The notes beneath the pieces are model-generated. The model saw only the letters and a list, made by a program, of their open reading frames with translations, was not told the origin of the DNA and made no database searches. The position numbers and the translations under genes are program-made. Of a DNA stretch of 13,795 nt, positions 5,996-13,200 are shown in pieces. The stretch comes from JAAYBT01 sp964404395 (GTDB lineage: Bacteria; Bacillota; Clostridia; Acetivibrionales; DTU013): NCBI GenBank assembly GCA_964404395.1, contig CAYOKA010000055.1:1-13795 (forward strand). The letters run 5' to 3'. Positions within the stretch are counted from its first letter, which is position 1, and every line of letters starts with the position of its first letter.

Positions 5996-7954
5996 ATGAG
6001 ATTTGGAAAAGCAGAATGGAGCACATGGAACAGGAGCCTGGAAAGGGAGTGGCTTCTTACAAATGGAATAGGTGGTTTTTCATCGGGTACCGTCACGGGA
6101 GCGAATTCCCGCAGATATCACGGTCTATTGGTGGCGTCACTGAATCCTCCTGTTCAAAGACATCTTATATTATCCCAGCTGCATGAAACCGTTGTCACAA
6201 AGGATATGGAATACAAGCTGCATTCATTTTCTACAGGTGATTTTGTGATGGAAGGGTTTCATCATCAGCAAAGCTTTGAGCTGGATCCGCTGCCTGTGTT
6301 TACATATGCCATTGAAGATATATTCATAGAAAAAACCGTTACAATGGCATACGCGGAGAATACGGTGGCGGTAGTATATCGCATACGCAGTGGTACGGAA
6401 GGCTTTACCCTAAAAATTGCTCCTCTTATTAATTTCAGGGATTATCATGGCAATTCTGAAAGGAAATATATGAGCTTCACCCAACTGGCAGGGGAGTGTA
6501 ATACGCTTATCCGGCCGTGTGATGCAAATACGCCAATAATGCTGAAATGCCCGGGCAGCCGCTATGTTCAGGCAACAGACTGCTGGTTTGAGCACATGTT
6601 TTATGAGGTGGAGCAGGAACGAGGGCTTCATGCTTTTGAAGACCACTATATACCCGGCAGCTTCGATATTGATGTAGAGGCAGGCAGCGACAGTGTTTTC
6701 ACCTTTGTCTGTACAATTGAAGAGGGGTGGAGCTTTAGGGACGGACAGTCTCTGATCATGGCAGAAAAGGCCAGACAGACAACACTGATCGAAAGGGCAG
6801 GCTGCCGCGATTCTTTTTCCTCTGCCCTTGTAAGAGCCGCAGATCAATTTATTGCATATAGACAGTCTACTGACTCAAAGACAATTATGGCCGGATATCC
6901 CTGGTTCACTGACTGGGGCAGGGATGCGATGATCTCATTGTGTGGCTTGACATTGTCAACGGGGCGGTTCGACGACGCTGCCCGAATACTTTCAGCCTAT
7001 AGCGAATATATCAGCAACGGTCTTGTGCCAAATATGTTTCCCGATGCAGGCGGTGAGCCGGGCTATAATACCGTTGATGCGGCACTTTGGTATATTGACG
7101 CGATAAATCACTATTTTAAATACACAGGCGATAAAGACCTTGTGAAGGAAAAGCTCTTTCCTTCTATGCTTCAAATTTACAAAGGCTATAAAGATGGAAC
7201 GCTGCACGACATCCACATGGATGAGGACGGACTTATAGCTGCCGGTGACGAAGGGACGCAGCTTACCTGGATGGATGCCAAGGTTGACTCTACTGTGTTT
7301 ACACCCAGACACGGCAAGGCTGTTGAAATTAATGCACTGTGGTACAATGCGCTAAGAGTGCTGGAAGCATTTGCCCGGGAATTCGGAGAGGCCCTTAATG
7401 AATACGCAACACTGTCGGCCCGGGTGAAGGACAGCTTTGTTAAGGTTTTCTGGTTTGAGGAAGGGAAATATCTTTACGATGTTGTTAATGGAGAATATAA
7501 GGATGCACAGGTCAGGCCAAATCAGATTTTCGCTGTGAGCCTGACTTATCCTGTGATAGAAGGCTTGCAGGCAAGAGGCGTGGTTGAAAGGGTGTGGAAG
7601 GAATTGTATACAGCCTATGGACTCAGGAGCCTATCGCAAAATTCTCCTGATTATATAGGACAATACAGGGGAAATCGTTATATGAGGGACTCGGCATATC
7701 ATCAGGGGACTGTCTGGGCTTGGCCTATCGGGCATTTTATCGACGCTTTCGCTAAAACCTTTGGACAGGAGCCTGGATACAGGGGCATGATGGCAACATT
7801 TCTGAAGCCCTTCCGGGATCATTTGAATCATGGCTGCCTTGGCAGCATTTCCGAAATATTTGACGGCGATGAGCCGCTAAATCCACGGGGCTGCTGTGCG
7901 CAGGCCTGGAGCGTGGCTGAGGTGTTAAGAGCATACAGGAAATATGTGAGATAA
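5996..7954 (+). CDS. Glycogen debranching enzyme (amylo-alpha-1,6-glucosidase, GH133 type)
   Basis: The 652-residue protein matches bacterial/archaeal debranching enzymes, which hydrolyse alpha-1,6 branch points left on glycogen or limit dextrin. The N-terminal domain (about 1-270) has the family opening EWLLTNGIGGFSSGTVTGAN (18-37) and RRYHGLLVA (39-47). The (alpha/alpha)6 catalytic domain has GYPWFTDWGRD (300-310), TWMDAK (424-429), RPNQIFA (507-513), YHQGTVWAWPIG (568-579) and SISEIFDGD (617-625). The Asp in TWMDAK and Glu in ISEIF are the likely acid/base pair by analogy with eukaryotic debranching enzymes. There is no signal peptide, so it acts on internal glycogen. The ATG follows TTGAGGAA (5983-5990), 31 bases after rapZ, probably one operon. 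It occupies the place where yvcK normally sits. Confidence 0.93.
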   Translation: MRFGKAEWSTWNRSLEREWLLTNGIGGFSSGTVTGANSRRYHGLLVASLNPPVQRHLILSQLHETVVTKDMEYKLHSFSTGDFVMEGFHHQQSFELDPLPVFTYAIEDIFIEKTVTMAYAENTVAVVYRIRSGTEGFTLKIAPLINFRDYHGNSERKYMSFTQLAGECNTLIRPCDANTPIMLKCPGSRYVQATDCWFEHMFYEVEQERGLHAFEDHYIPGSFDIDVEAGSDSVFTFVCTIEEGWSFRDGQSLIMAEKARQTTLIERAGCRDSFSSALVRAADQFIAYRQSTDSKTIMAGYPWFTDWGRDAMISLCGLTLSTGRFDDAARILSAYSEYISNGLVPNMFPDAGGEPGYNTVDAALWYIDAINHYFKYTGDKDLVKEKLFPSMLQIYKGYKDGTLHDIHMDEDGLIAAGDEGTQLTWMDAKVDSTVFTPRHGKAVEINALWYNALRVLEAFAREFGEALNEYATLSARVKDSFVKVFWFEEGKYLYDVVNGEYKDAQVRPNQIFAVSLTYPVIEGLQARGVVERVWKELYTAYGLRSLSQNSPDYIGQYRGNRYMRDSAYHQGTVWAWPIGHFIDAFAKTFGQEPGYRGMMATFLKPFRDHLNHGCLGSISEIFDGDEPLNPRGCCAQAWSVAEVLRAYRKYVR

Positions 7955-7981
7955 GAGGTTTCGGATGCACTGGTCCACTAA

Positions 7982-8000
7982 GATAATGCGTGATAATGCG
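7982..8000. repeat. Two 9-base direct repeats before whiA
   Basis: GATAATGCG occurs at 7982-7990 and again at 7992-8000, separated by one T. It lies in the 79-base gap between the debranching enzyme gene and whiA, the largest gap in this block. It may be a slippage product or a scar of rearrangement; no promoter is obvious here. Confidence 0.45.
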
Positions 8001-8033
8001 GAATGAGAATAGTTGAGAGAGGAGTGTTGTGAT

Positions 8034-9014
8034 TTGTCGTTTTCTTCAACTGTTAAGAACGAGCTGTGCCGACTTGAAAATGTAGATGATTGTTGCCTTT
8101 TGTCGGAGCTGGCTGCAGCGCTCTGTTTAAGCGGCTTGGCGGCCAATGCTGCCGGTGGCGGATATAATATTAGGATTACTACAGAAAATGCGGCATTCGC
8201 CAGAAGAACCTACAGTAATATCAAAAGACTATGTGGCATTAATCCGGAAGTGACCATTCGCAAGAGCAAGAGACTGAAAAAGCATGCTTCATATATGCTT
8301 TTTATTACATCATCCCTTGGCTCGGAAAAGCTAATGAAGCAGACAGGCGTAGCATTTGAAGATGAAAATGCACAACCGCCGATGCTCGTGATTGCGAATA
8401 AGGATATTTTAGCAAAGCAATGCTGTAAAAGAGCATTTCTACGGGGAGCTTTTTTGGCGGGAGGCTCAATCAGTGACCCGGAAAAAACATACCATCTCGA
8501 ATTGACTTCCCGCACTCGAGCACAGGCTCAGGAGATGAAAAGAATATTAGAGCTTTTTGAGCTTCGTGGGAGGATAATACTAAGAAAAGGCAGTTATGTG
8601 ACTTACCTAAAAGAGGGGGAAAACATTGTTGATTTCCTGAATATTGTCGGGGCACACAGTGCTTTGATGGAACTGGAAAACGTCAGGATTCTCAAGGATA
8701 TGAGAAACAATGTCAATAGAATTGTAAACTGTGAGACTGCAAATCTTGATAAAACTGTGGACGCATCGTTGAGACAGGTGGAGAATATAAAATACATCGC
8801 TAAAAATATTGGTTTTGACAAGCTAAGTGCCGGTCTTAAGGATGTAGCCTCGCTAAGGCTGGAAAACAGTGATGCAAGTCTGGCGGAGCTGGGTCGGATG
8901 CTGTCGCCCCCTCTGGGTAAATCCGGGGTTAACCACAGGCTCAGAAAGCTGGACATGATTGCAGATAAGCACAGGGCGGAACGCGGGGAAAGACAAAGGG
9001 AAGGATGCGAGTAA
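8034..9014 (+). CDS. whiA: WhiA-family DNA-binding regulator
   Basis: WhiA is a conserved Gram-positive regulator, essential for sporulation septation in Streptomyces and linked to cell division and chromosome segregation in Bacillus. The 326-residue protein opens with MSFSSTVKNEL, the family start. It has a degenerate LAGLIDADG homing-endonuclease domain (RGAFLAGGSISDPEKTY, 137-153) without the catalytic acids expected of a nuclease, and a C-terminal helix-turn-helix (about 274-306, LRLENSDASLAELGRML). The TTG at 8034 is chosen because GAGAGGAG ends 10 bases upstream and it gives the family start; the in-frame TTG at 8013 would add seven residues encoded by the ribosome-binding site itself. 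Confidence 0.95.
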   Translation: MSFSSTVKNELCRLENVDDCCLLSELAAALCLSGLAANAAGGGYNIRITTENAAFARRTYSNIKRLCGINPEVTIRKSKRLKKHASYMLFITSSLGSEKLMKQTGVAFEDENAQPPMLVIANKDILAKQCCKRAFLRGAFLAGGSISDPEKTYHLELTSRTRAQAQEMKRILELFELRGRIILRKGSYVTYLKEGENIVDFLNIVGAHSALMELENVRILKDMRNNVNRIVNCETANLDKTVDASLRQVENIKYIAKNIGFDKLSAGLKDVASLRLENSDASLAELGRMLSPPLGKSGVNHRLRKLDMIADKHRAERGERQREGCE

Positions 9015-9073
9015 AGGTGCAAGCAAAAGCCTTGGATCCATAAGAGTCGTATTTTGTAATAAAAAAAGCCGGT

Positions 9074-9128
9074 TTCTACAAAGGTTCCCACAATTCTTTG
9101 AAGGATATTCCAATTAGTTGAAGAAATA
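9074..9128 (+). promoter_or_regulatory. Probable sigma-H promoter with Spo0A box for the spoIIA operon
   Basis: GAAGGATAT (9100-9108) fits the sigma-H -35 consensus RnAGGAwww at every position. After 11 bases, GAAGAAATA (9120-9128) fits the -10 RnnGAATww with one mismatch. Upstream, TTCTACA (9074-9080) differs by one base from the Spo0A box in reverse orientation (TTCGACA). In Bacillus the spoIIA operon is driven by sigma-H and Spo0A~P, so both sites are where they are expected. The matches are seen; use is inferred. Confidence 0.55.
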
Positions 9129-9167
9129 GTTAGTGTTACATAATTGGAGTGTTCGGAGGAGATCGGC

Positions 9168-9512
9168 TTGGATATTAGGTTTTCCAATAGGGGCTCAACC
9201 TTAATTGCTGTATTTACGGGAGAGCTGGATCACCACTTTGCGGAATATGCCCGCAATAAAATTGAGCGGGAGCTGCTGAAGGCTACTACACGCAATGTGG
9301 TGTTTGATTTGACAGGATTAAGCTTCATGGATAGCTCCGGAATAGGAGTAATCGTGGGAAGATATGCCAATATAAGGAAGCTGGGAGGGCGTTCTGCTAT
9401 TATATGCAGTAACAGAAAGCTTTACCGGCTACTGGAGATATCGGGTATCTTGAAACTGATGCCGGTTTTTGATAACTTGGACAGGGCACTTCAGGCATTG
9501 CTAAGTGCGTGA
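9168..9512 (+). CDS. spoIIAA: Anti-sigma-F factor antagonist SpoIIAA
   Basis: SpoIIAA is the STAS-domain anti-anti-sigma factor that, when dephosphorylated by SpoIIE, pulls SpoIIAB off sigma-F in the forespore. The 114-residue protein carries the phosphorylation loop FMDSSGIGVIVGRY (53-66); Ser57 aligns with the phosphorylated Ser58 of Bacillus. The TTG at 9168 lies 8 bases after GGAGG (9155-9159) and gives the normal N-terminus; the in-frame TTG at 9144 would put the ribosome-binding site inside the gene. It is first in spoIIAA-spoIIAB-sigF. Confidence 0.95.
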   Translation: MDIRFSNRGSTLIAVFTGELDHHFAEYARNKIERELLKATTRNVVFDLTGLSFMDSSGIGVIVGRYANIRKLGGRSAIICSNRKLYRLLEISGILKLMPVFDNLDRALQALLSA

Positions 9513-9564
9513 TAGAGCAGATCCGCATGATAGAATACAGATTTATTTGAGGGAGAGAAATGGT

Positions 9565-10005
9565 ATGCAGCCAATAAATGAAATGAAACTGGAGTTTGTG
9601 AGCAAATCGAGCAATGAAGCCTTTGCGAGGGTGGTGGCAGCTGCCTTTGTCTCCCAGTTGGATCCTACTCTTGGGGAACTGACTGATGTTAAGACAGCTG
9701 TTTCGGAAGCGGTGACTAACGCCATTATCCATGGTTATGAAAACCGGTACGGTATTATCAAAATGGTGTGCCGCCAGTTCGAAAAAAGCGTGGAAATTGA
9801 AATATCCGATCAAGGTAAAGGGATTGAGAACATTGAGGAGGCTATGCAGCCGCTGTTCACATCCAAACCGGATATGGAGCGCTCAGGGATGGGATTTACC
9901 GTTATGGAGAGCTTCATGGACAAGGTACAGGTACGCTCAAAACCCGGTGAGGGGACAACCGTGATGCTTTACAAAACTTTTGATTCACTGGACAACCTGC
10001 AATAG
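9565..10005 (+). CDS. spoIIAB: Anti-sigma-F factor / serine kinase SpoIIAB
   Basis: SpoIIAB is a GHKL-fold kinase that holds sigma-F inactive and phosphorylates SpoIIAA with ATP. The 146-residue protein has the same length as the Bacillus one. ATP-binding motifs are the N box SEAVTNAIIHGYE (47-59), G1 box SDQGKGI (81-87) and G2 region ERSGMGFTVME (105-115); QPLFTSKP (95-102) forms the lid. ATG 9565 follows GAGGGAGAG (9549-9557). It begins 52 bases after spoIIAA, a wider gap than usual for this pair, and the gap shows no terminator. Confidence 0.96.
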   Translation: MQPINEMKLEFVSKSSNEAFARVVAAAFVSQLDPTLGELTDVKTAVSEAVTNAIIHGYENRYGIIKMVCRQFEKSVEIEISDQGKGIENIEEAMQPLFTSKPDMERSGMGFTVMESFMDKVQVRSKPGEGTTVMLYKTFDSLDNLQ

Positions 10006-10132
10006 TGGTTGGAATTTATTTTTTTGCGATACGATGTAATAAATTTGCAAATATAACAGAATATAATAGATGTGGCTCTTAAATTATTATGAGCTGATGG
10101 AAGGTTATATAAGGTTGAAAGAAAGGTTTTAT

Positions 10133-10879
10133 ATGAGAGAGAGTCCATATGGAGGCATAGATACGATACAACTAATTCTTATGGCAAAGGAAGGCGACAA
10201 GCTTGCCCAAAGCTACCTTGTTGAGAAAAACATCGGACTTGTATGGAGCCTCGTCCGGAGATTTCAAAACAGAGGCCATGAAACCGAGGACTTATTCCAG
10301 ATAGGATGTATTGGGCTTGTTAAGGCGATAAATAAATTCGACACCTCCTTTGAAGTGAAATTCTCCACCTATGCCGTACCGATGATTATTGGTGAAATCA
10401 AGCGTTTTTTAAGGGATGACGGCATTATTAAGGTGAGTCGTTCCCTAAAGGAGGCCTCCACTAAAGCCAGAATTACCAAGGAGGTCATGAGTAAAGAACT
10501 TGGTCGGGAACCTGCTATCAGTGAGATAGCGGAACGGATGGATATTCCTGTAGAAGAACTTGCCTTGGCAGTTGAAGCTGCACAATCTCCCGAATCTCTT
10601 TTCAATCCGGTAGGCACTAGCGACAATTCATCCCTGATGTTGATTGACAAGCTCAATGATACCTACAATGATGACGAGACGGACATCATTGATAGAATCG
10701 CGCTAAAGCAGGTGCTGGATACATTGAAACCACGTGAAAAGCAGATTATCATTTTAAGATATTTTAAAGAAAAAACTCAGGTTCAGATCGCCAAAATGCT
10801 TGGGATATCACAGGTCCAGGTATCCCGTATCGAGAAAAAGATTCTGGAGAGTATACGCGATAGGATCAATCATTTCTGA
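10133..10879 (+). CDS. sigF: RNA polymerase sigma factor F (forespore)
   Basis: Sigma-F is the first compartment-specific sigma factor, active in the forespore after septation. The product is a sigma-70 group 3 protein: region 2 (about 31-97) with EDLFQIGCIGLVKAINKFD (52-70) and FSTYAVPMIIGEIKRF (77-92), both close to Bacillus sigma-F; region 3 about 100-160; region 4 (about 190-245) with a helix-turn-helix around TQVQIAKMLGISQVQVSRIE (215-234). ATG 10133 (248 residues) was chosen for AAAGG six bases ahead. In-frame TTG 10115, ATG 10097 and ATG 10070 are alternatives. The gene order spoIIAA-spoIIAB-sigF separates it from the mother-cell and sigma-G paralogues. Confidence 0.93.
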   Translation: MRESPYGGIDTIQLILMAKEGDKLAQSYLVEKNIGLVWSLVRRFQNRGHETEDLFQIGCIGLVKAINKFDTSFEVKFSTYAVPMIIGEIKRFLRDDGIIKVSRSLKEASTKARITKEVMSKELGREPAISEIAERMDIPVEELALAVEAAQSPESLFNPVGTSDNSSLMLIDKLNDTYNDDETDIIDRIALKQVLDTLKPREKQIIILRYFKEKTQVQIAKMLGISQVQVSRIEKKILESIRDRINHF

Positions 10880-10915
10880 GCCTTTTATTGAAAATGTTCT
10901 CATTATTGTTTTCAT

Positions 10916-10945
10916 GAATACTTCTCTAAATATATCCCCATAATA
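10916..10945 (+). promoter_or_regulatory. Sigma-G-type promoter of the spoVA operon
   Basis: GAATA (10916-10920) fits the -35 consensus GHATR and CATAATA (10939-10945) fits the -10 consensus CATnHTA. They are exactly 18 bases apart, as in the Bacillus sigma-G consensus. The spoVA operon is a known sigma-G target, so site and position agree. Predicted start about 10951-10952. Confidence 0.65.
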
Positions 10946-10950
10946 AATAA

Positions 10951-10983
10951 AACTCAACTTTTTCACTGTGAGAAAGATGAGTT
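10951..10983 (+). repeat. 33-base near-perfect palindrome at the expected 5' end of the spoVA transcript
   Basis: AACTCA (10951-10956) pairs with TGAGTT (10978-10983). After an A/A mismatch, CTTTTTC (10958-10964) pairs with GAGAAAG (10970-10976) with one T-G wobble, leaving a five-base loop. No T run follows on the + strand, so it is a poor terminator for sigF. Its start coincides with the predicted sigma-G start site, so it would form a hairpin at the very 5' end of the mRNA. On the - strand a T-rich stretch follows the stem. A protein-binding operator is the alternative. Confidence 0.6.
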
Positions 10984-11011
10984 AATAGCTTATTAAATCG
11001 GGGTGTTTCTT

Positions 11012-11185
11012 ATGTTGGCAGTACTTAGCAGGTATAAATTAATTCTTATTATAATGGCACTAATTGTTTTAGCGATATTGATCTGGCTGTTTATAGCAAC
11101 CCAGCAGACCGATGAGACTCCTTCCAGAGGCGTTTTTGTTCTAAACCAAATAATTGAATTGGGTAAGCAGGAAGGAGGGATATAA
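11012..11185 (+). CDS. Small single-pass membrane protein, first gene of the spoVA operon (unknown)
   Basis: The 57-residue product has one strong membrane helix (about residues 9-31), a short positively charged N-terminus (SRYK) and a polar 26-residue tail with TPSRGVFVLNQ (36-46). I do not recognise it and it is not SpoVAA or SpoVAB, which occupy this place in Bacillus. It has its own ribosome-binding site (CGGGGTG, 10999-11005) before ATG 11012. Its TAA stop abuts the TTG of spoVAC, so their translation is likely coupled. The sigma-G-type promoter upstream suggests forespore expression. A role with the SpoVA channel is inferred from position only. Confidence 0.7.
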   Translation: MLAVLSRYKLILIIMALIVLAILIWLFIATQQTDETPSRGVFVLNQIIELGKQEGGI

Positions 11186-11632
11186 TTGCAGCAGGTAATG
11201 ACAAAAGATGAATATAAGAAGTATGTAGAAAAGAAATCGCCCAACTCAAATCTTCTGCGCAATATTCCAAGGGCTTTTCTGGTTGGCGGATTGATTTGTG
11301 TTGTTGGACAGTTTTTTACTAATTCATTTAAAAGCATGGGAATGGAGAAGGATGCTGTTTCATCTCTGACATCTATTACGATGATATTTCTGGGAATACT
11401 ATTTACTGCGCTGAATCTATATGATAATCTGGGAAAGTTTGCAGGCGCAGGTTCTATTGTACCTATTACCGGATTTGCAAATTCAATAGCATCTCCTGCG
11501 ATGGAGTACAAAAGCGAAGGCCTTGTGCTTGGGATAGGTGCCAGAATGTTTTTAATCGCAGGACCCGTTTTGGTTCACGGTTTGGGTGCATCTATTATAG
11601 CCGGAATAATCTATTATTTGATAACTTCTTAG
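11186..11632 (+). CDS. spoVAC: Stage V sporulation protein AC (dipicolinic acid channel subunit)
   Basis: SpoVAC is an inner-membrane subunit of the channel that takes Ca-dipicolinic acid into the forespore and releases it at germination; in Bacillus it acts as a mechanosensitive channel. The 148-residue protein has hydrophobic segments at about 29-45, 62-80 and 112-146 and the family motif GAGSIVPITGFANS (87-100). Length matches the Bacillus protein (about 150). The TTG start follows AGGAGGG (11173-11179) by six bases and begins directly after the preceding stop codon. ATG 11198 is too far from the site. Confidence 0.95.
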   Translation: MQQVMTKDEYKKYVEKKSPNSNLLRNIPRAFLVGGLICVVGQFFTNSFKSMGMEKDAVSSLTSITMIFLGILFTALNLYDNLGKFAGAGSIVPITGFANSIASPAMEYKSEGLVLGIGARMFLIAGPVLVHGLGASIIAGIIYYLITS

Positions 11633-11666
11633 CTTTGAAACAATCAATTTATGAGGAGCGACTATT

Positions 11667-12686
11667 ATGTTGGACAAAAAGGTGGGAAAGCAAACCAGAC
11701 AACTCCGGAATCCGCCCGTTATCACAGCCACTGCATCGATTGTAGGCCCGAAGGAGGGGAAGGGGCCTCTTGCCGCCTATTTTGATTTTATTACGGAGGA
11801 GCAACTGTGGGGAGAAAAAACATGGGAAAAAGCTGAAAGTAAGTTTTTGAAGGAGACCTATGCAAAAATCCTGTCAAATGCGTCCCTGGCAGTGGATGGT
11901 GTAGATTATATTATTGCAGGGGATCTGCTGAATCAATCTATTGCAGCAACTTTTGGGCTAAGGGATTCAAATACACCTTTTTTCGGAATTTTTGGCGCAT
12001 GCGCGACCATAGGTGAGTCTATGAGCCTGGGCGCAATGCTGATTGATGGCGGGTATGCCGCCAATGTGGTATGCATAACCTCCAGCCACTTCTGTTCCGC
12101 AGAAAAACAATTTAGATTCCCTCTGGAGCTTGGTTCGCAAAGGGCTCCCACATCACAATGGACTGTTACGGGCTCAGGAGGTGTCCTTCTATCCGCAGAG
12201 GGGACGGGCCCTTTTCTTACAAAAATAACTACGGGAAAAATCATAGACATGGGCATCAAGGATCAGAATAACATGGGAGCAGCTATGGCACCTGCCGCAG
12301 CTGACACGATTTATGCTCACTTTGAAGATACCGGTCTACCGCATGATTACTATGATATGGTTATAACGGGCGATTTGGGGTCGGTTGGAAAAGACATTTT
12401 GGATGATCTTCTTTCATCAAACGGCATCAGGATAGGCAAAATACTGAACGATGGTGGAACAATGATATTTGATAAGAAGCAGGACGTCCATGCCGGAGGC
12501 AGCGGATGTTGCTGCTCGGCAGCGGTATTTGCAGGTTATTTGTACGATAGCTTGAAAAAAGGGAACCTGAATAAGATACTATTTGTCCCCACAGGGGCAT
12601 TATTAAGCACCACGAGCGTACAGCAGGGAGAAAGCATTCCATGTGTTGCTCACGCTGTTGTGATAGAAAATGTGATTGGAGGCTAA
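11667..12686 (+). CDS. spoVAD: Stage V sporulation protein AD (dipicolinic acid-binding)
   Basis: SpoVAD is a soluble, membrane-associated protein with a thiolase/ketosynthase-like fold that binds dipicolinic acid for uptake into the spore. The 339-residue length equals the family norm. Family stretches include GDLLNQ (85-90), FGIFGACATIGESM (106-119) with Cys112 at the thiolase nucleophile position, SSHFCSAEKQFRFPLE (139-154), QWTVTGSGG (164-172) and HAGGSGCCCSA (275-285). ATG 11667 follows GAGGAG (11651-11656). It lies between spoVAC and spoVAE in one operon. Confidence 0.96.
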   Translation: MLDKKVGKQTRQLRNPPVITATASIVGPKEGKGPLAAYFDFITEEQLWGEKTWEKAESKFLKETYAKILSNASLAVDGVDYIIAGDLLNQSIAATFGLRDSNTPFFGIFGACATIGESMSLGAMLIDGGYAANVVCITSSHFCSAEKQFRFPLELGSQRAPTSQWTVTGSGGVLLSAEGTGPFLTKITTGKIIDMGIKDQNNMGAAMAPAAADTIYAHFEDTGLPHDYYDMVITGDLGSVGKDILDDLLSSNGIRIGKILNDGGTMIFDKKQDVHAGGSGCCCSAAVFAGYLYDSLKKGNLNKILFVPTGALLSTTSVQQGESIPCVAHAVVIENVIGG

Positions 12687-12690
12687 AAAA

Positions 12691-13062
12691 TTGAGTGATA
12701 CATTGATTTCATATATAAGTGCATTTGTTGTCGGAGGTGTAATATGCTCTATAGGACAGATTCTCATAGACAGGACGAAGCTTACACCGGCCAGAATACT
12801 GGTGTTGTTCGTCACCGTGGGTGTCCTTTTGGCAGCCTTGGGCATTTATCAAAAAGTCGTTGATATTGGCGGAGCAGGGGCCACGGTACCGCTGACCGGA
12901 TTTGGGTACAGCTTGGCTAAGGGAACCTTCAGCGAGGTGGATAAGCATGGGCTGTTGGGGGCGTTTACTGGAGGAATTCGAGCAACTGCCGGTGGTGTTT
13001 CAGCCGCTATTTTTTTTGGATATTTGGTTGCTGTTGTCTTTAAACCTAAGGCAAAAACATAG
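12691..13062 (+). CDS. spoVAE: Stage V sporulation protein AE (channel subunit)
   Basis: This 123-residue hydrophobic protein is the SpoVAE (SpoVAEB-type) subunit of the dipicolinic acid channel. Membrane segments are at about 7-26, 35-53 and 88-117. The motif GAGATVPLTGFGYS (61-74) closely parallels GAGSIVPITGFANS of SpoVAC, showing that the two are paralogues. The TTG at 12691 is 8 bases after GGAGG (12678-12682), which itself overlaps the end of spoVAD; the in-frame TTG at 12676 would contain the ribosome-binding site. The operon ends here; no SpoVAEA or SpoVAF follows. Confidence 0.94.
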   Translation: MSDTLISYISAFVVGGVICSIGQILIDRTKLTPARILVLFVTVGVLLAALGIYQKVVDIGGAGATVPLTGFGYSLAKGTFSEVDKHGLLGAFTGGIRATAGGVSAAIFFGYLVAVVFKPKAKT

Positions 13063-13123
13063 ACAAAAACCACCCGGCTTTGCGAAAGGATGGCACGGTA
13101 TTAGAGTTATTTAAAATGCACCC

Positions 13124-13151
13124 TTGAAAAAATGGCTAATTAGCTTATAAT
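13124..13151 (+). promoter_or_regulatory. Sigma-A-type promoter of cheX
   Basis: TTGAAA (13124-13129), a 16-base spacer and a perfect TATAAT (13146-13151) lie 49 bases ahead of the cheX ATG. This separates cheX from the sporulation operon, since spoVAE ends at 13062 with no clear terminator. Confidence 0.55.
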
Positions 13152-13200
13152 AAAGAATACGTATTGTCACATTAATTTGACAAAAACTGTGGGGGTGCAA

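Noticed and set aside
5983..6186. 67-codon + strand frame overlapping the start of the debranching enzyme gene
   Set aside because: The other frame encodes the conserved N-terminus of the debranching enzyme from 5996; this one has no family resemblance.
6410..6847. 145-codon open frame on the - strand inside the debranching enzyme gene
   Set aside because: Antisense shadow of a confidently identified enzyme gene.
8603..9187. 194-codon open frame on the - strand opposite whiA and spoIIAA
   Set aside because: It is the antisense shadow of whiA, has no ribosome-binding site of note, and whiA is certain by homology.
13177..13182. TTGACA, a perfect -35 hexamer
   Set aside because: No -10 lies at proper distance; that stretch holds the cheX ribosome-binding site and start. 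As a TTG start for a longer CheX it also lacks its own ribosome-binding site.
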